64,000 bases of DNA from Physella acuta (GCF_028476545.1 NW_026731654.1:124001-188000), one strand, 5' to 3'. Shown: positions 10,740-22,265, counted from the stretch's first letter. The notes: generated by a model from the sequence alone, not told the origin. Numbers and translations: made by a program.

Positions 10740-11211
10740 CTGCTAATAGCTGGAGCATGCCTAGCCGATACCTTATGTTCTAACACAAATTACAATGCGA
10801 TTTCATGCTTTGTTTACACTTATACAAACATAATCAGAAAATCACACCGACAAATCATGCTCCTCCTGTCTAAAATCAATTTTACTTTCAATCTTAAATT
10901 ATCCCACGAGTTTTTGATGTGTAAATATCAGCTAAAACAACGAGAGAAAAAAACTTTCCACCTTCATCTCTGTTTAACTTCTGTGTTTGATGCGCTAATG
11001 GACGAGATATGTTGATTCACGCTATCAGATAAAATATTCTGATAAGACTAGAGGCACTGGAATAAAAAGCTTTGTAAAACCGCATTAGACAGTAGAAATG
11101 GCACATGATGCATGACATTTTTTAGTGACTTTTTAAACTAAAATATATTTATAAAATAGTGGTATCGTGTTTTTGGTATATGTGGATTAGAGAGTGTTTT
11201 TTCAATACATA
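10740..11211 (+). promoter_or_regulatory. Upstream flank of GPCR 2 (duplicated promoter region)
   Basis: Aligns with 7130-7591 upstream of receptor 1, ending in the shared 'tgtggattaga' just before the coding region. The region was carried along in the tandem duplication. No defined core promoter motif was found. Confidence 0.45.
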
Positions 11212-12411
11212 ATGCACAATTTGTCGTCAAATTCGTGGCCTGATACAAGCTTCTTTGAAATAACATCAAATCCAGAACAAAAGTCGAGGTTTTACCAGTT
11301 TGAGAATATCATATCTTTTATCTTGCTGCCTGTGGTTTCGATTTTAGGAATTTTCGGCAACATTGTCAGTATTGTAATATTATTAAAGAGCGGACTAAAA
11401 AAAACTGCAAATATTTTGATTTTTTCTTTGGCCATAGCAGACACCATCTACCTCATAGGAATCAACAATATTCCGTTATTGGTTTACGTTGAAGGGCATG
11501 AACAGATAAGGTTCTACAACACGCAGACCGCGGCCATGTTCCAGTACGTAATTTTCCACCTTCAAGTTCTGCTGGAGACTGTCGGTAAAGTGTCGTCGAT
11601 GTTACTTCCTGTCCTCATCGTCGTTGAACGAATCATGGCCGTGTTTTTCCCTCTGAAGTTTACAACTTTACTGACGCCAGCTAAAATTAGAATTGCTGTT
11701 GTTGTCATGTACCCGTTTAGTCTACCACCTTATGCGTGTTACCTCACAATGATTAAGTTCTCATATGGATTTGATCCTGATACAAACAGAACAGTTGGGC
11801 TTATCTACCGTGCGGACAATTTCAACCAAAACGGACAAACGTACAATACCGTATCTAGTGTATATGCGACGATCTGCGGGCCGGTGGCCGTCTCGTTCAT
11901 TATAGCGGGCTGTATCTGCATCAGTCTTAAGCTCAGAGCTCAACTGAATAAACGGCTGAAGATGATAAAGCCGCAAATTGATTTAGAGACGGATGAAGAA
12001 AGTAGAGTTTCGAAAACAAAAAGATTTAAAAATCTACTGTCAAAACTACATCCCAACGATTTTCAAAAAACATTCAGAACATCTAAAATTTTTAACAAAA
12101 ATCAAGAAGATTCGACATCCGAACAAAGACTCAACCTACACGCGAAGACTAACAAACGCACAAGGACGACAAAGATTCTATTGTCCGTGTGTTTTGTCTA
12201 CTCGATAACTGCTACTTTCAATTTCCTCGCTGACCTAGTTTTCAACCCGTCCATGTTTGGATACGCCGTGGGCACCGTCCTGCACAGGTGCAGCATCCTC
12301 GCGCTCTGCATCAACAGCACAGCCAACTTTGTCATTTACGTCATGTTCAACCGGAACTTTCGAGAAGTTTACAAACAAATGCTGTGTACACGTGTGTTGA
12401 GAGTAGGCTGA
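11212..12411 (+). CDS. Chemosensory-type class A GPCR (receptor 2)
   Basis: Tandem paralogue of the gene at 7592, intact and single-exon, with the same helix plan and motifs (GNIVS, LAIAD, VERIMAVFFPLKF, NFVIY, RNFREVYKQ). The codon corresponding to receptor 1's ATG is GTG here (11194), and an in-frame TAG lies just upstream at 11188. The first usable ATG is at 11212, six codons further in, giving 399 residues. The extracellular N-terminus tolerates this loss. TM3-TM5 are almost unchanged between the paralogues. The N-terminus, first extracellular loop and third intracellular loop have diverged, which fits differences in ligand or coupling. As in receptor 1, the canonical TM3-ECL2 cysteines are absent. 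A poly(A) signal follows at 12628. Confidence 0.92.
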   Translation: MHNLSSNSWPDTSFFEITSNPEQKSRFYQFENIISFILLPVVSILGIFGNIVSIVILLKSGLKKTANILIFSLAIADTIYLIGINNIPLLVYVEGHEQIRFYNTQTAAMFQYVIFHLQVLLETVGKVSSMLLPVLIVVERIMAVFFPLKFTTLLTPAKIRIAVVVMYPFSLPPYACYLTMIKFSYGFDPDTNRTVGLIYRADNFNQNGQTYNTVSSVYATICGPVAVSFIIAGCICISLKLRAQLNKRLKMIKPQIDLETDEESRVSKTKRFKNLLSKLHPNDFQKTFRTSKIFNKNQEDSTSEQRLNLHAKTNKRTRTTKILLSVCFVYSITATFNFLADLVFNPSMFGYAVGTVLHRCSILALCINSTANFVIYVMFNRNFREVYKQMLCTRVLRVG

Positions 12412-12627
12412 TAGAATTAGCGTGCTATACACATGCAGATACAAATCAGAACCGGAGCCTCTTTGATGAAGGAATTTCAAACATTTCATTTTGGCCTCTT
12501 CTGCAATCGAGTAGACACAAAAGCTGATGCCGAGCGTTTATTTTATTTATACCCAAATTTTCCTAAGAGGAATTATAATCATGAGCAACCCATGATTCTT
12601 TCAAAAAATGCCCCTGTATGCGCACTT

Positions 12628-12633
12628 AATAAA
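12628..12633 (+). promoter_or_regulatory. Probable poly(A) signal of GPCR 2
   Basis: AATAAA 217 bases after the stop codon, followed by a T-rich stretch at 12641-12648. The placement suits a short 3' UTR. Confidence 0.5.
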
Positions 12634-14269
12634 GTATAATATTTTTTTATGCGCACCAATTAAGGAAAAGCGTATGCATGTTATTCTGACTCTTTTAAGC
12701 ATTAACAGTCTAATCTGAACTTCAAAACCATACTATTAGGATAAAACGGCTTGATCACAATAGTTTCATAGTGTTTTACACCAACAGCCCGTATACGTAA
12801 ACTACAACAAACTTGTTACTGGTTGTCAAATTAAGTGACTCAGCGTATGTAGTCCCCAACTTTAGTTAGATTTTGTGTGTGGCCTACGATAATGTTAATT
12901 TACTCAAACAACATGATTAGTAAGGAAGTTATTAGCATATCCAGTACCACGTGATCCAAATTAGCTTCATTGATTAACTTTGTACTCTTTGTACGTACTT
13001 TGGTCAACATGAACACACTTAGCTTTTGTCGTACCCAGCATGATTTGGACAATGGGCGTAACTGTTTAGTACTACTTGGGTGAACGGTTTTGATAATACC
13101 CAAAGTCAATAATATATTTTACAAAAATATGCTTCGATTTTATACATGTTAATCTTTATCTATAAAAGCAAAGTGTGTGATGTTTGTTTGTTTGTTTGTT
13201 ACTCATACCTATTAGATCTGGTACTTGCAGGCAAGTTGCTGGGAAATTATTCTTGACAAAGTCTGATGTTCATTCTCTTTTTAACTGGAGAATTAAAGTC
13301 ACCTTAATAATTGAGTTTAAAGTGTCCGAAAACAGACCTAACATAACCGCGACCTTGTATGAACAATTCATTTTTAAAGTGTTTGAAATAGATCGACTAC
13401 TTGCAGATGCGACAGTAGGCACCTTGAAAAAATACCAGATTTTCAGAAATATCACTAGTAGAGGGAAAGTAAGCAACGAGCTGTTTTGTTTTTAGAATCG
13501 CGTGCTGTTGCTTTTGTGAGCGTAGCTCAATGTAATGCTCTTTTATTTTTCCTAAAATATTTTGAAAACAAAAACATACGCATAAATGGCTGGAGCAACT
13601 GCCTAGCCGATAACGGCTGGTATTCTTTTTAATACCTAAATAAATTTGCATTGTTTTTTTTTTAACTAATAAAATGTAGATCTATACTTCAAAACAACAA
13701 GTTATTGGAATTAATTTTCTGAGAATGTACATGCTTAAGTATAAAATTGTAACTATGTATTGGAAAAAAATTGCCCAGGTTCAAGAAAGATAGAATATCA
13801 AAATACAAAATTTCTTTGATAATTAGTTGTATGATTTTCTTTACATAAATAAAATTCTAAATTGGTTTATTGTATGAGTATTTCATAAACATGTTTGTAA
13901 TTTTCATTATGCTTTGATAAAAAGCCAGCAGTTGAAATACGTTTTGTTTATATGCTTGACAATGAAATAAAACATACAAATCTAAATGTTACCAGGTATT
14001 TTTTTAAAAACTAAAGGTAAAGTTTATTGTAAAAGAAATGAAAAAAAAAAAAATACAGGTTAAATCAATGAATGAGCCTAGTTATCAATTGATTGAGCTT
14101 TACATACATATAGATCGATACCTATCACAACAACGGCAAACTACGAATCTAATCGATCCATAGTCTAACTGACAAATAATCAATCGATTTCACGTCACCA
14201 AGCTAAATTAGACAATCACTAACACAAACATAATTAATCGATGATCTCAGACAAAATAACTAAAATTAT
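12634..14269. other. No gene seen; ATCGAT-rich patch near the end
   Basis: AT-rich. A (TTTG)n run starts at 13182. At 13587-13620 a piece resembles the block at about 10745-10775 ('ggctggagca.tgcctagccgata'), so remnants of a further receptor-unit duplication may be present. At 14096-14245 several ATCGAT/ATCAAT motifs cluster. No coding exon was recognised. Confidence 0.4.
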
Positions 14270-14935
14270 ATTGAGACAAGATGCTAGTTTTCCATTATTT
14301 CATTAGCGATTTCCGGTTACAGGAAACGGTAATAATCTACTAACGGCTCTTTAAAAGCCAATAATTTAACTACCATTACATTTAGGTAGACAAAAATTAA
14401 CAGACGACTATGACGTTTTATGCGCACGTTTATGTCTGGTAATCGGAAATGGAACTTTATTTATTTCCGTGGGAACACGATAACTTGAGAACTGTTTCAG
14501 GTACGTAACAGATTAAGATCACTTTCAAGTTTTAAAGTAAATTCCGGTATCCGGAAATGTTAGCCAACTCTATTTTTTGGTTTATAAAAATCGTAAATTA
14601 TCAAATAACTTGAGTGCTATTTTAGCTAGCTAGACGTAATTTCATACAAAGACATGATCTTGTTGGCGGTTCCCTTTAAGAATTATTGATTTCCGATGAC
14701 CGCAAGTATTGTATTTTACATCATTTCCGATATCTCAAAAATATCTTAAAAATAGGTAACCAAAGTGTCTTTTAAAAAGTAGTAATTTATTATACCCTCA
14801 CTGCTAGTGTTCTTGGACGCACAATAATTTTTTTTGCGCAGTTTTTATTATGTTCAGAAAGAAAAAAATGTAAAAAATCAAAAATATATAAGATTATACG
14901 ATTAAGTTTAGAAGAGATCACTCCCATCTTTTTTA
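14270..14935 (+). repeat. Diverged copy of interspersed repeat family E
   Basis: Recognisable blocks in the order of the better copy at 26000: 'cacgataacttgaga', 'atttccgatgaccg', 'atatctcaaaaatat' and 'gagatcactcccat'. Strongly diverged, hence old. Confidence 0.6.
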
Positions 14936-15540
14936 TGTGGTTGTTAGTTTAATCTCTCTCAACTCTGATACTGAAACAACGAAATGGTAAACAGAAGTCA
15001 AAATATAGAAATGGTGTTGTAAAAAAACAGTATAGAACTGGTGCATAAATAAATTTCCCAGAATTAAGGTTTCATTATTTTTTGTTGTTGCAAATCTGGC
15101 TTGTTGATCAAGCCGTTTAACTCAGGCTATGTACACATGTTTTTACAAATTTGGAACACAGATGCATGTAAACTGGTTGCAGAATTAAATGGTTTTACTC
15201 TAATTCATTTATAATGGGTTAATGTTGATTTAAAAACCTTTCTGCAACTTCAAAGAAAAAATACTACATTTAAATAAACAACGGCTATGTATTATTATAT
15301 CAGTGTCAAATATTCATAATGGTTTTCAGCATTTATCATCGAATATTGTCACATTTAGAGCTCCGTTTATTAAATATTATTTCCATTCATATTAATGAAG
15401 ATGGATAGATCATGGCAATGTAAAAATCGATCAAATACACAAGAACAAATATTTTTCAAAAATTCCGATTTAGATCACATCAAAGTGAAAGACTTTGCCC
15501 AATGCTCGTGGTCTGTTGACTTTTTTCACTGTCGTGCAAT
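14936..15540. other. No gene seen
   Basis: AT-rich, with only short open frames. No repeat boundaries recognised. Confidence 0.4.
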
Positions 15541-15645
15541 ATTGTGCGTTATATGTGAGCAGTGGAAAGGGTGCGTCATATGTAAGCAGTGGAAATGGTG
15601 CGTCATATGTAAGCAGGAGACATGGTGCGTCATATGTAAGCAAAT
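15541..15645. repeat. ~30-bp tandem repeat, four units
   Basis: Units of the form 'gtgcgtcatatgtaagca' followed by 'gtggaaatg'. Each unit carries the core GCGTCAT. The 90-codon open frame across it is a repeat effect. Confidence 0.75.
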
Positions 15646-15871
15646 ATTAATGAGAGGACTGGTGTAAGTAAACGAAAAAAAACTCAGTTTAAAATTATTG
15701 ACAGCGATAATTTTTACTCTCATTACATCCGATTAAAGATACGTTATTTTTGCGATGATAAAAGTGAGAAGTTGTTTTAATACTGATTAAAACTTTTATA
15801 TATTTTCACTTTTTTTTCTATTTTCCCTGTTTATTTTTCAAACTAAACTTTTGTTTCGTTTCTTTAATAAC

Positions 15872-15990
15872 CACCATGTTACACAGAAGCGGTATCCTTG
15901 ATCTGTGCATGAATAACAAAGCAAAGTGTATCCTATATGTCGTGGGTAAACCAGATTTTAGAGTCGAACACGAAAATTTACTACTAGAAG
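15872..15990 (+). pseudogene. GPCR relic, TM7 and C-terminal tail
   Basis: The reading MLHRSGILDLCMNNKAK then CILYVVGKPDFRVEHENLL aligns without gaps to the TLHRCGILALCINSTAN then FVIYVMFNRNFREVYKQLM region of receptor 1, with about 15 of 36 identities. No TM1-TM6 sequence can be read upstream. It is a decayed further paralogue on the same strand, which implies that the tandem array was once longer. Confidence 0.65.
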
Positions 15991-16087
15991 CAAAAACTCA
16001 TTTCTTGCTTCAAAAACAATCTATTTCTCTTCGTTTTCAATTGTACTGTTGCAAGCAATCTCCTGTAACACAATTAAGCATTATATA

Positions 16088-16310
16088 CAGAGATTCTTCC
16101 AGGCATCTCTTCGGCCCCCCGAAAAAATTCTACAGCCCCCCCCCCCTCCGAACGAAATGAAATTTATATAATTTATATAGAAAATATATACTTTTAACAT
16201 TGTCCGCCCCCCCCCCCCCGACAAAAAGTCTACCCCCCCCCCCCCCCGAAAATTTCAAGTGCCACCCCCCCCCCCCCCCCCAAGAGAAAAAAAGTCTGGA
16301 AGAAACACTG
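16088..16310. mobile_element. hAT-like MITE ('CAGTGTTTCTTCCAG' family)
   Basis: Ends CAGAGATTCTTCCAG and CTGGAAGAAACACTG are inverted repeats. A perfect 8-bp target-site duplication attatata flanks it (16080-16087 and 16311-16318). The interior has several long C tracts and an AT-rich centre ('aaatttatataatttat'). No transposase, 223 bp. Inserted shortly after the GPCR relic. Confidence 0.93.
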
Positions 16311-16339
16311 ATTATATATCTAATTGTTAAGCGCCATGT

Positions 16340-16535
16340 AGGCCATTTACTCCGATTTCAGACTGCTTTTCTTTTTGGACTTGCTACCATAGCCTTTGTC
16401 CAACCAAGAACAACAGTTGTTTGATTTTGGAGTTGTCTCTCCTAGATGGGTTGCTGTACCAATATATCGAGCCTCGGGACATTTCGATTTAGCAACCATC
16501 AGCTTTATCGAACCGACCACACCGTTCCTATAAAC
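16340..16535 (-). repeat. SINE family B copy
   Basis: The complement carries 'tttgtccaaccaagaaca', 'ggagttgtctctcctag' and the box A complement near 'agctttatcgaaccgacc'. Truncated at its tail side. Confidence 0.75.
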
Positions 16536-18557
16536 AAAATCTGAAGAATACTAAACAAGTTACGTAAATCTTGTATATTATGAATATGCACGTATAACTT
16601 CGTGAAAAAAAAACCATATAACAAGAAACTATTTAAATAGATAAAGTGGGCTGATAACAAACATAGCTAACAAAGAAGAAAGTAAGTCTATTTTTGAATA
16701 AGATTAGTAACACATAGGAAAATAAAAGGCTCATATTTCTTAGGTTTTTATTCGGCTTTTATAAAAGGTTTATCTGGTAAGACAAAAGATAAGCTAAGAT
16801 ACTCAACGTTACTGGAATTTGAAAAATGGCGGCACTTTTTAAAATGGTTAACAATAGTTTTACTGTGCGTCAATTAACAGATCAATAAAACGACTAATAC
16901 CAAATGTAGATGTTATAGGATTGTTTTTAATATAAAATGTATTGTCCCAGAATTGTTAAGGGGAGGTAACTCGTAAAATACAAGTAAACGTATGAAAATT
17001 ACTAGTTGTTTCTCTTTGACCATCGTTGCACTAATAAAACTAATAGGTAGAACTCATTTTAGTCGTTACTGCGGATCATTTCTAACCCACTCCTTATTAA
17101 AACGAGTTTTAAGTATACATTCCTGTTTTTAACACAATAGAAAAAGACTTAATTAATCAATTATTTATGACTTCAAGTTTCGACTATCTTAAAACCGGTT
17201 TGGTTTTGTTTGACTTGGATTGTGCATGTAATATTTCTTTTAAATATTTTTCTTCAGCAATTCGATCATAGGTGTTCAAGAAAAGGCTCAACAAAAATGG
17301 AATTACATATAAAAAAAATATCTGATAATTGCACTGGTATGAATAATACGCTACATAAAGGCAAAACCTTTTTCCTAGCTCTAATTGCAGAAGTAATAAC
17401 ACTTTTATGAAGCGAGTCCGACTTGAACCAAAATCTTAACTCAATTTCATTCCTTTATTTTGTTACAACTTTCGATTGCGGTATTGATTTCCAAATTCTC
17501 AACCTTATTTTAGTCACTTCTTGTAAGGTAATTTTAGTCCCATTTTCAAATCCTAGGGATTATTTCACTACTTATTTTCATTCTAGCAATAGTTTCGAAA
17601 TTTCATAGAGCGAATCTAGTATTCATTGTACCTTTAGTGGTTAAATATTACTTTTAAATTATTGTATACATTCCAATTTTATCTGGAGTAAAACCAGACA
17701 TTTACATTCTATTATCCATTCTACTTTCTGTTGATCTTAATCATTTTACTTTTACGGGTTTAAATTTCATTATTACCTTCCAGTATTCTTCGACGTGTAT
17801 AGCTGCTCTATATGGTATTATTTTATATCTTTTTTTTTTACAATCTTTGTTATTAAGGTATTAATACTGTGTGGTGTGGTCAGGATTGGGCTTAAAGCGG
17901 TTTTATTTTTATATTTGTTTTATAAAGATTTTAGGACAGTAAAAATGTGTGTATAATGGCAATCAAAATTATGCAAGGATACAACTATCAAATTAAAAAT
18001 ATTTAATTTCTGATAGTAGTAATTATATTTTAATATCACAGTACCATTATTCCAATATCTTACCAAAAAACTATACAACGACTAATACAAAATGTAGACG
18101 TTATAGTATATGTTTTATTACACATGTATGTTTTTTTATTTCGTTAGATTGTAGGGTAGGGTAGGGACAGTTATGGAAAGAAACTCTGCCTTAACCTCAT
18201 GCGACACTGAATCCCATTGTATTAACACGTCCCAGATTGTCTATGGGAGATAACTTGTAAAATACAGCTAAACATATAGAAATCGGGAGTTACTTCCTTA
18301 ACCATTGTCTCAAAAATAGGAAGAACTCAGTTTAATTTGTATTTCTTAATAGTCCCTACCAGAAATTCAAACATAATGTTGTCACCTCTTTATTGAAATA
18401 AGTTTCACGTATATATTCATGTGTTTAACACATTAAAGAGATTCATTAACTCACTTATAAATATTTCCAGTTTCAACTCTTTAAACCAGTCAGTTTCGTT
18501 TGAAAAAAATTTTATTTCTACTTTTCAGTAATTCATAATTTGTGAATTAGACACTAC

Positions 18558-18964
18558 CCAAGGGGTCGGCAACCTGCGGCTCGCGAGCCGCATGCGGCTC
18601 TTTTGATGTTAAGATGCGGCTCTCCAGCTCCTTGCACAAATATTAATAGTTATATTATTTCATTTTCAAAACTCATACCAAAAATTATACTGTAAAAAAA
18701 CACAAGTTTAAACAGAAGAAAAAACTCATTGGAAAACAGTGAGAATTGGTGAAGTAGAAAGTATACGGACAGCCGCTTGGGCACCAGGCCCAGTCGCACA
18801 GCCGTACTGTGGACAGCCCCGTGGCGACCTTTCTATGCTTTCAACTACTAAAGTGCCGACTTTTTCGAATATCGGTAAATGGTGAATGTTATTTTATTTA
18901 GAATGCATTTCCTTATTCGTCCGTAAACACAAATTGTTTCAAATTGTTTAAAAGCTAAATTATC
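18558..18964. mobile_element. hAT-like transposon fragment
   Basis: Begins 'aggggtcggcaacctgcg', then 'gctcgcgagccgcatgcg', a terminus I know from widespread hAT elements (CAGGGGTCGGCAACC). The opposite terminus is not found, so it looks truncated. No transposase open frame. Confidence 0.7.
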
Positions 18965-18991
18965 TGCCCCTAATAGCCGTCACATTGTAAA

Positions 18992-19188
18992 CAGTGTTTC
19001 TTCCAGACTTTTTTCTCCGGGGGGGCACTTGAAATCTTCGGGGGGGCGGTAAACTTTCTTCGGGGGGGCGGACACTGTTAAAAGTATATATTTTCTATAT
19101 AAATTATATAAATTTCATTTCGTTCGGGGGGGCGGTAAAAATTTTTCGCCCCCCCCCCCCCCCGAAGAGATGCCTGGAAGAAACTCTG
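18992..19188. mobile_element. hAT-like MITE ('CAGTGTTTCTTCCAG' family)
   Basis: Inverted ends CAGTGTTTCTTCCAG and CTGGAAGAAACTCTG, 197 bp. A perfect 8-bp duplication attgtaaa lies on both sides (18984-18991 and 19189-19196). Interior with G and C tracts. It sits inside a family D repeat, which makes it the younger insertion. Confidence 0.94.
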
Positions 19189-19321
19189 ATTGTAAACATT
19201 CGGGGTGAACCACAGCTCACCAAACTGGTGGGGTGGGGTGGTAGCGTTAAGCCTAGAGAGCGGTGTAGGAACGGCTAAGCCCTTACGTGTTGGTGTCTCG
19301 CATGGTCCCACGTAGAGAATC

Positions 19322-19702
19322 TATATATATAATTCTCTTCTGGGATCAGATAGAAAACAAGCTGCAAGGGCGCCTTTGCAGTCCCCTCTCTTCCTCTCTA
19401 TCACTACCACCCCCACCCCACCCCCACATGATCTGGTGAGCGGTGTTCACTCTGTTTACATTTTACAATCACAAAGACGGGTTTGGTGACGGCTATTAGA
19501 GGCAGATAATTTAGTTTGAAACGATTTTAAACTTAAAGGAGGTAACTAAGAGGAGGCTGCTTTCACGTGGGGGGGGGGGGGGTGTTTTAAGCAAATATTT
19601 TCTATGGCAGCATCGGTACTGTCGAATTCACAAATTATAAATTACTGAAAAGTAGAAAAAAACAACTAAATAGCGGCGTATGATACGCAGCGGGTCGGCT
19701 CG
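19322..19702 (-). repeat. Family D repeat, full inverted copy
   Basis: Reverse complement of the 4806-5205 element over its whole length, from 'tatataattctcttctg' to 'cagcgggtcggctcg', including the 'gcgtatgatacgc' hairpin. A small number of differences suggests fairly recent spread. Confidence 0.8.
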
Positions 19703-20680
19703 TTATATAGATTGCTCGATGGTATGATTTCGGGTTATTATTTATGACATAAATTTGAAAGTATCGTTTGTTATAAAGGTATTATCACTCTGTGGTGTTG
19801 TTAGGATTGTGCGGTTTTACTTTTATAAATTTTTTTTATAAAGAATTTAGGAAAGTAACATGTGTGTATTAAGGCATTCAAAATGTTAAAATGTTACAGC
19901 TGAAAGCTATGTTATCTGTAAAGTGCTAGAGCTGTCAATATGTGACACTTCTCGGGGGGGGGGGGGGCATACACGTTTAAACCCAAACCACTCCTTTTAC
20001 CTACTGCCGTATAAACCGCTGATTTCATCTTACATCAAACTTTATTACCTTTAGTAATTTGACATAAATATCAACAATACACAGTCAGTCAGATTATTAA
20101 AATTAATATGTAACAAAACAATGCGACTCTTAACTATGAAAAGATACACATCACATCCAAAAAACAAATTTTAGAGGAAAAAAAACCTAAAAACATGTTT
20201 TCAAAAATATTTATTATATATACACACACATAGATCATGACATCAACTGAAGAATTCAATCAACATAATGAAATAAGACATTAAGATATCATCATAAAAA
20301 CATACGAATATAATGAAGTCTACGGTTTTTTTTTGCTGTTCGTTGACATAAATCGAATCATGTAACATAACTAAAAATATTAAAAACAAACACCAGAGAT
20401 TTATGCTGTATTTAATTTCAAATAGATAACCTAAAATTTTGGTAATTATGGAATTTATACGACGTTTATTGTTTACCTAAAAATAGTTAACACGGTAGAA
20501 TAGTTTTCTTAAATTAAACAGGACCCCCAGGCGTAAGATTTAAACTACAACTCTTCAAATTATTTTTTGTGATATTTACAATGTACATAAATTAATTATG
20601 ATATTATTTTAACGTTAATGGAATGAAACCAATATAACATAATTTATATGTATACTACACGATTATATGAATCATTATCG

Positions 20681-20914
20681 CAGAGGCGTAGCGACCCTTC
20701 CCGGCGCCCGGGGACAAACTTTTCGATTTGCACCCCCCCCCCCCCACCTCAAACTTTCGATTTGCACCCCACTCAAGATTTCGATTTGCACCCCCCCCCC
20801 CTCAACCTTTCAATTTATTTTTCCAACCCATTTTGGCGCCCCTAAGGTCGGCGCCCAGGGACATATGTGTGTCCCCCCCCGCTCCGCCCCCCCCCCCCCC
20901 GCACTACGCTACTG
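20681..20914. mobile_element. MITE of the 'CAGAGGCGTAGC' family
   Basis: Ends CAGAGGCGTAGCG and CTACGCTACTG, with a perfect 8-bp duplication cattatcg (20673-20680 and 20915-20922). Internal repeats of 'tttcgatttgcaccc' separated by C tracts. Confidence 0.92.
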
Positions 20915-21160
20915 CATTATCGCAAGGATACAATTGTCAAATGGAAATTCTTTAATTTCTATGATAGTTGTAATAATATAAGCCTACTTATATTACAGAA
21001 TCATTATTCCTATATCGTAGCAAAACGAAGCGAATTACTGTAATCTTATAATCAATAATAATAATATCAAAGTATCAGTTATACTATTAACACAGTATAA
21101 ATGAAACTTACATAATACATGTATGTTTAATTACAATATTAATGATGCACATGGTTTAAA

Positions 21161-22265
21161 GTAAATTATACTAAAAACTTAGCAGTATAATTAAAGTTTT
21201 ATTCATAGTATCTACACATTTTTTTTACTCAAATTATAACTTAAATGAGACATTATGGTCATGTATGTCGTCAGTTACAGTAACATACAATCGTGTTGGT
21301 TACATAACATACGGAGTTAACATAAGATACATAGTCACACATCTTGTGATGTGGTATTTACATTGGCGAACAGTAAAATATGTACACATAGGTAACAGCC
21401 ATATGACTTGAATGAGATTTTACGTTTTGAATTTACTATGCGATAGAATGATAGAAAGAGTAACAAAAAAAAACCAATAAGTATTGGGTTTAAATAAAAA
21501 CATCGTAGTGGGATAGGGGTAAAAATCAGACAAAATAAGACACAGTAAGAAATGGTGGGATGAAAGAAGATGAAGATAAAAATGTATTTAAAAAATAAAT
21601 CGAAAATGATAGATAGAAAAGCTTTAAGAAAAAAAAAACTCATTTTTTTTTATTAGGAAAAACAAAATTTGAAAACAGGATTCAATTGGTTTGGAAATAA
21701 CAACAGATAAATGCTTATTTACAAACATACAGATGTATTTTATTTAACTAGATATTTCTAGATCAACACATTATAAATATAGACATTTAATTAGTCAAAT
21801 TTCATTTTAGTTTACTTCCCTTAGTAATACCAGCTAATTTTATATATATTCAATATAATGTAATAAATGAGTTCGTACCTAAGTCCCTTTCAACATATAA
21901 ACATGCTGTTTACATATACCAACGCTCAAATGTAGGACTGGAATAAAATCATCCATTCTTGCACCGGATATTCGTCACAGCAAGGTCTTATAATAATCTA
22001 CATCAGTTCTATTTATAACTACAGCAGCAAGATATATCCGACGAAAGGGCGAGAGTTCGAAAACCAGCCAGAATGTGGGAGGCATTTCCTAGCAATCAAG
22101 ATTCCAAAGCCTAAGGTAATTGACTCCGATATATGAATAAAATACATAATTATAATTTAACTCATTTTAACTCTTTCAAAACAACAAGAAAAGATGAAAC
22201 GAAGATTGTGGTGGCACCAAAATGCCATTTACAAAGTTGACTAGATTCATATTTTTTAATTATTT

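Larger units (their letters stand above)
18503..19215 (+). repeat. Family D copy, interrupted by two insertions
   Basis: Pieces at 18503-18557, about 18965-18991 and 19189-19215 match successive parts of the 4806 copy ('tctacttttcagtaat', 'aaattatctgcccctaat', 'ggggtgaacc.c.gctcacca'). The first gap holds hAT-like DNA and the second a clean hAT-like MITE with duplicated target site. A second family D copy in inverse orientation begins at 19322. Confidence 0.65.
16860..21160. repeat. Diverged segmental duplications, no gene
   Basis: Blocks recur in the same order. 'acgactaatac.aaatgtag' occurs at 16889 and 18076. A block with 'gtattaatactgtgtggtg', aggattg and gcggtttta occurs near 17858 and 19780. 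'gcaaggatacaa.t.tcaaat' occurs near 17973 and 20924. This indicates at least two old tandem copies of a 1-2 kb unit, later split by transposons. I found no conserved protein in any frame. Confidence 0.5.

Noticed and set aside
13184-13495. 103-codon frame, considered as a receptor remnant
   Set aside because: No similarity to any helix of the intact receptors, and the opposite strand is open too.
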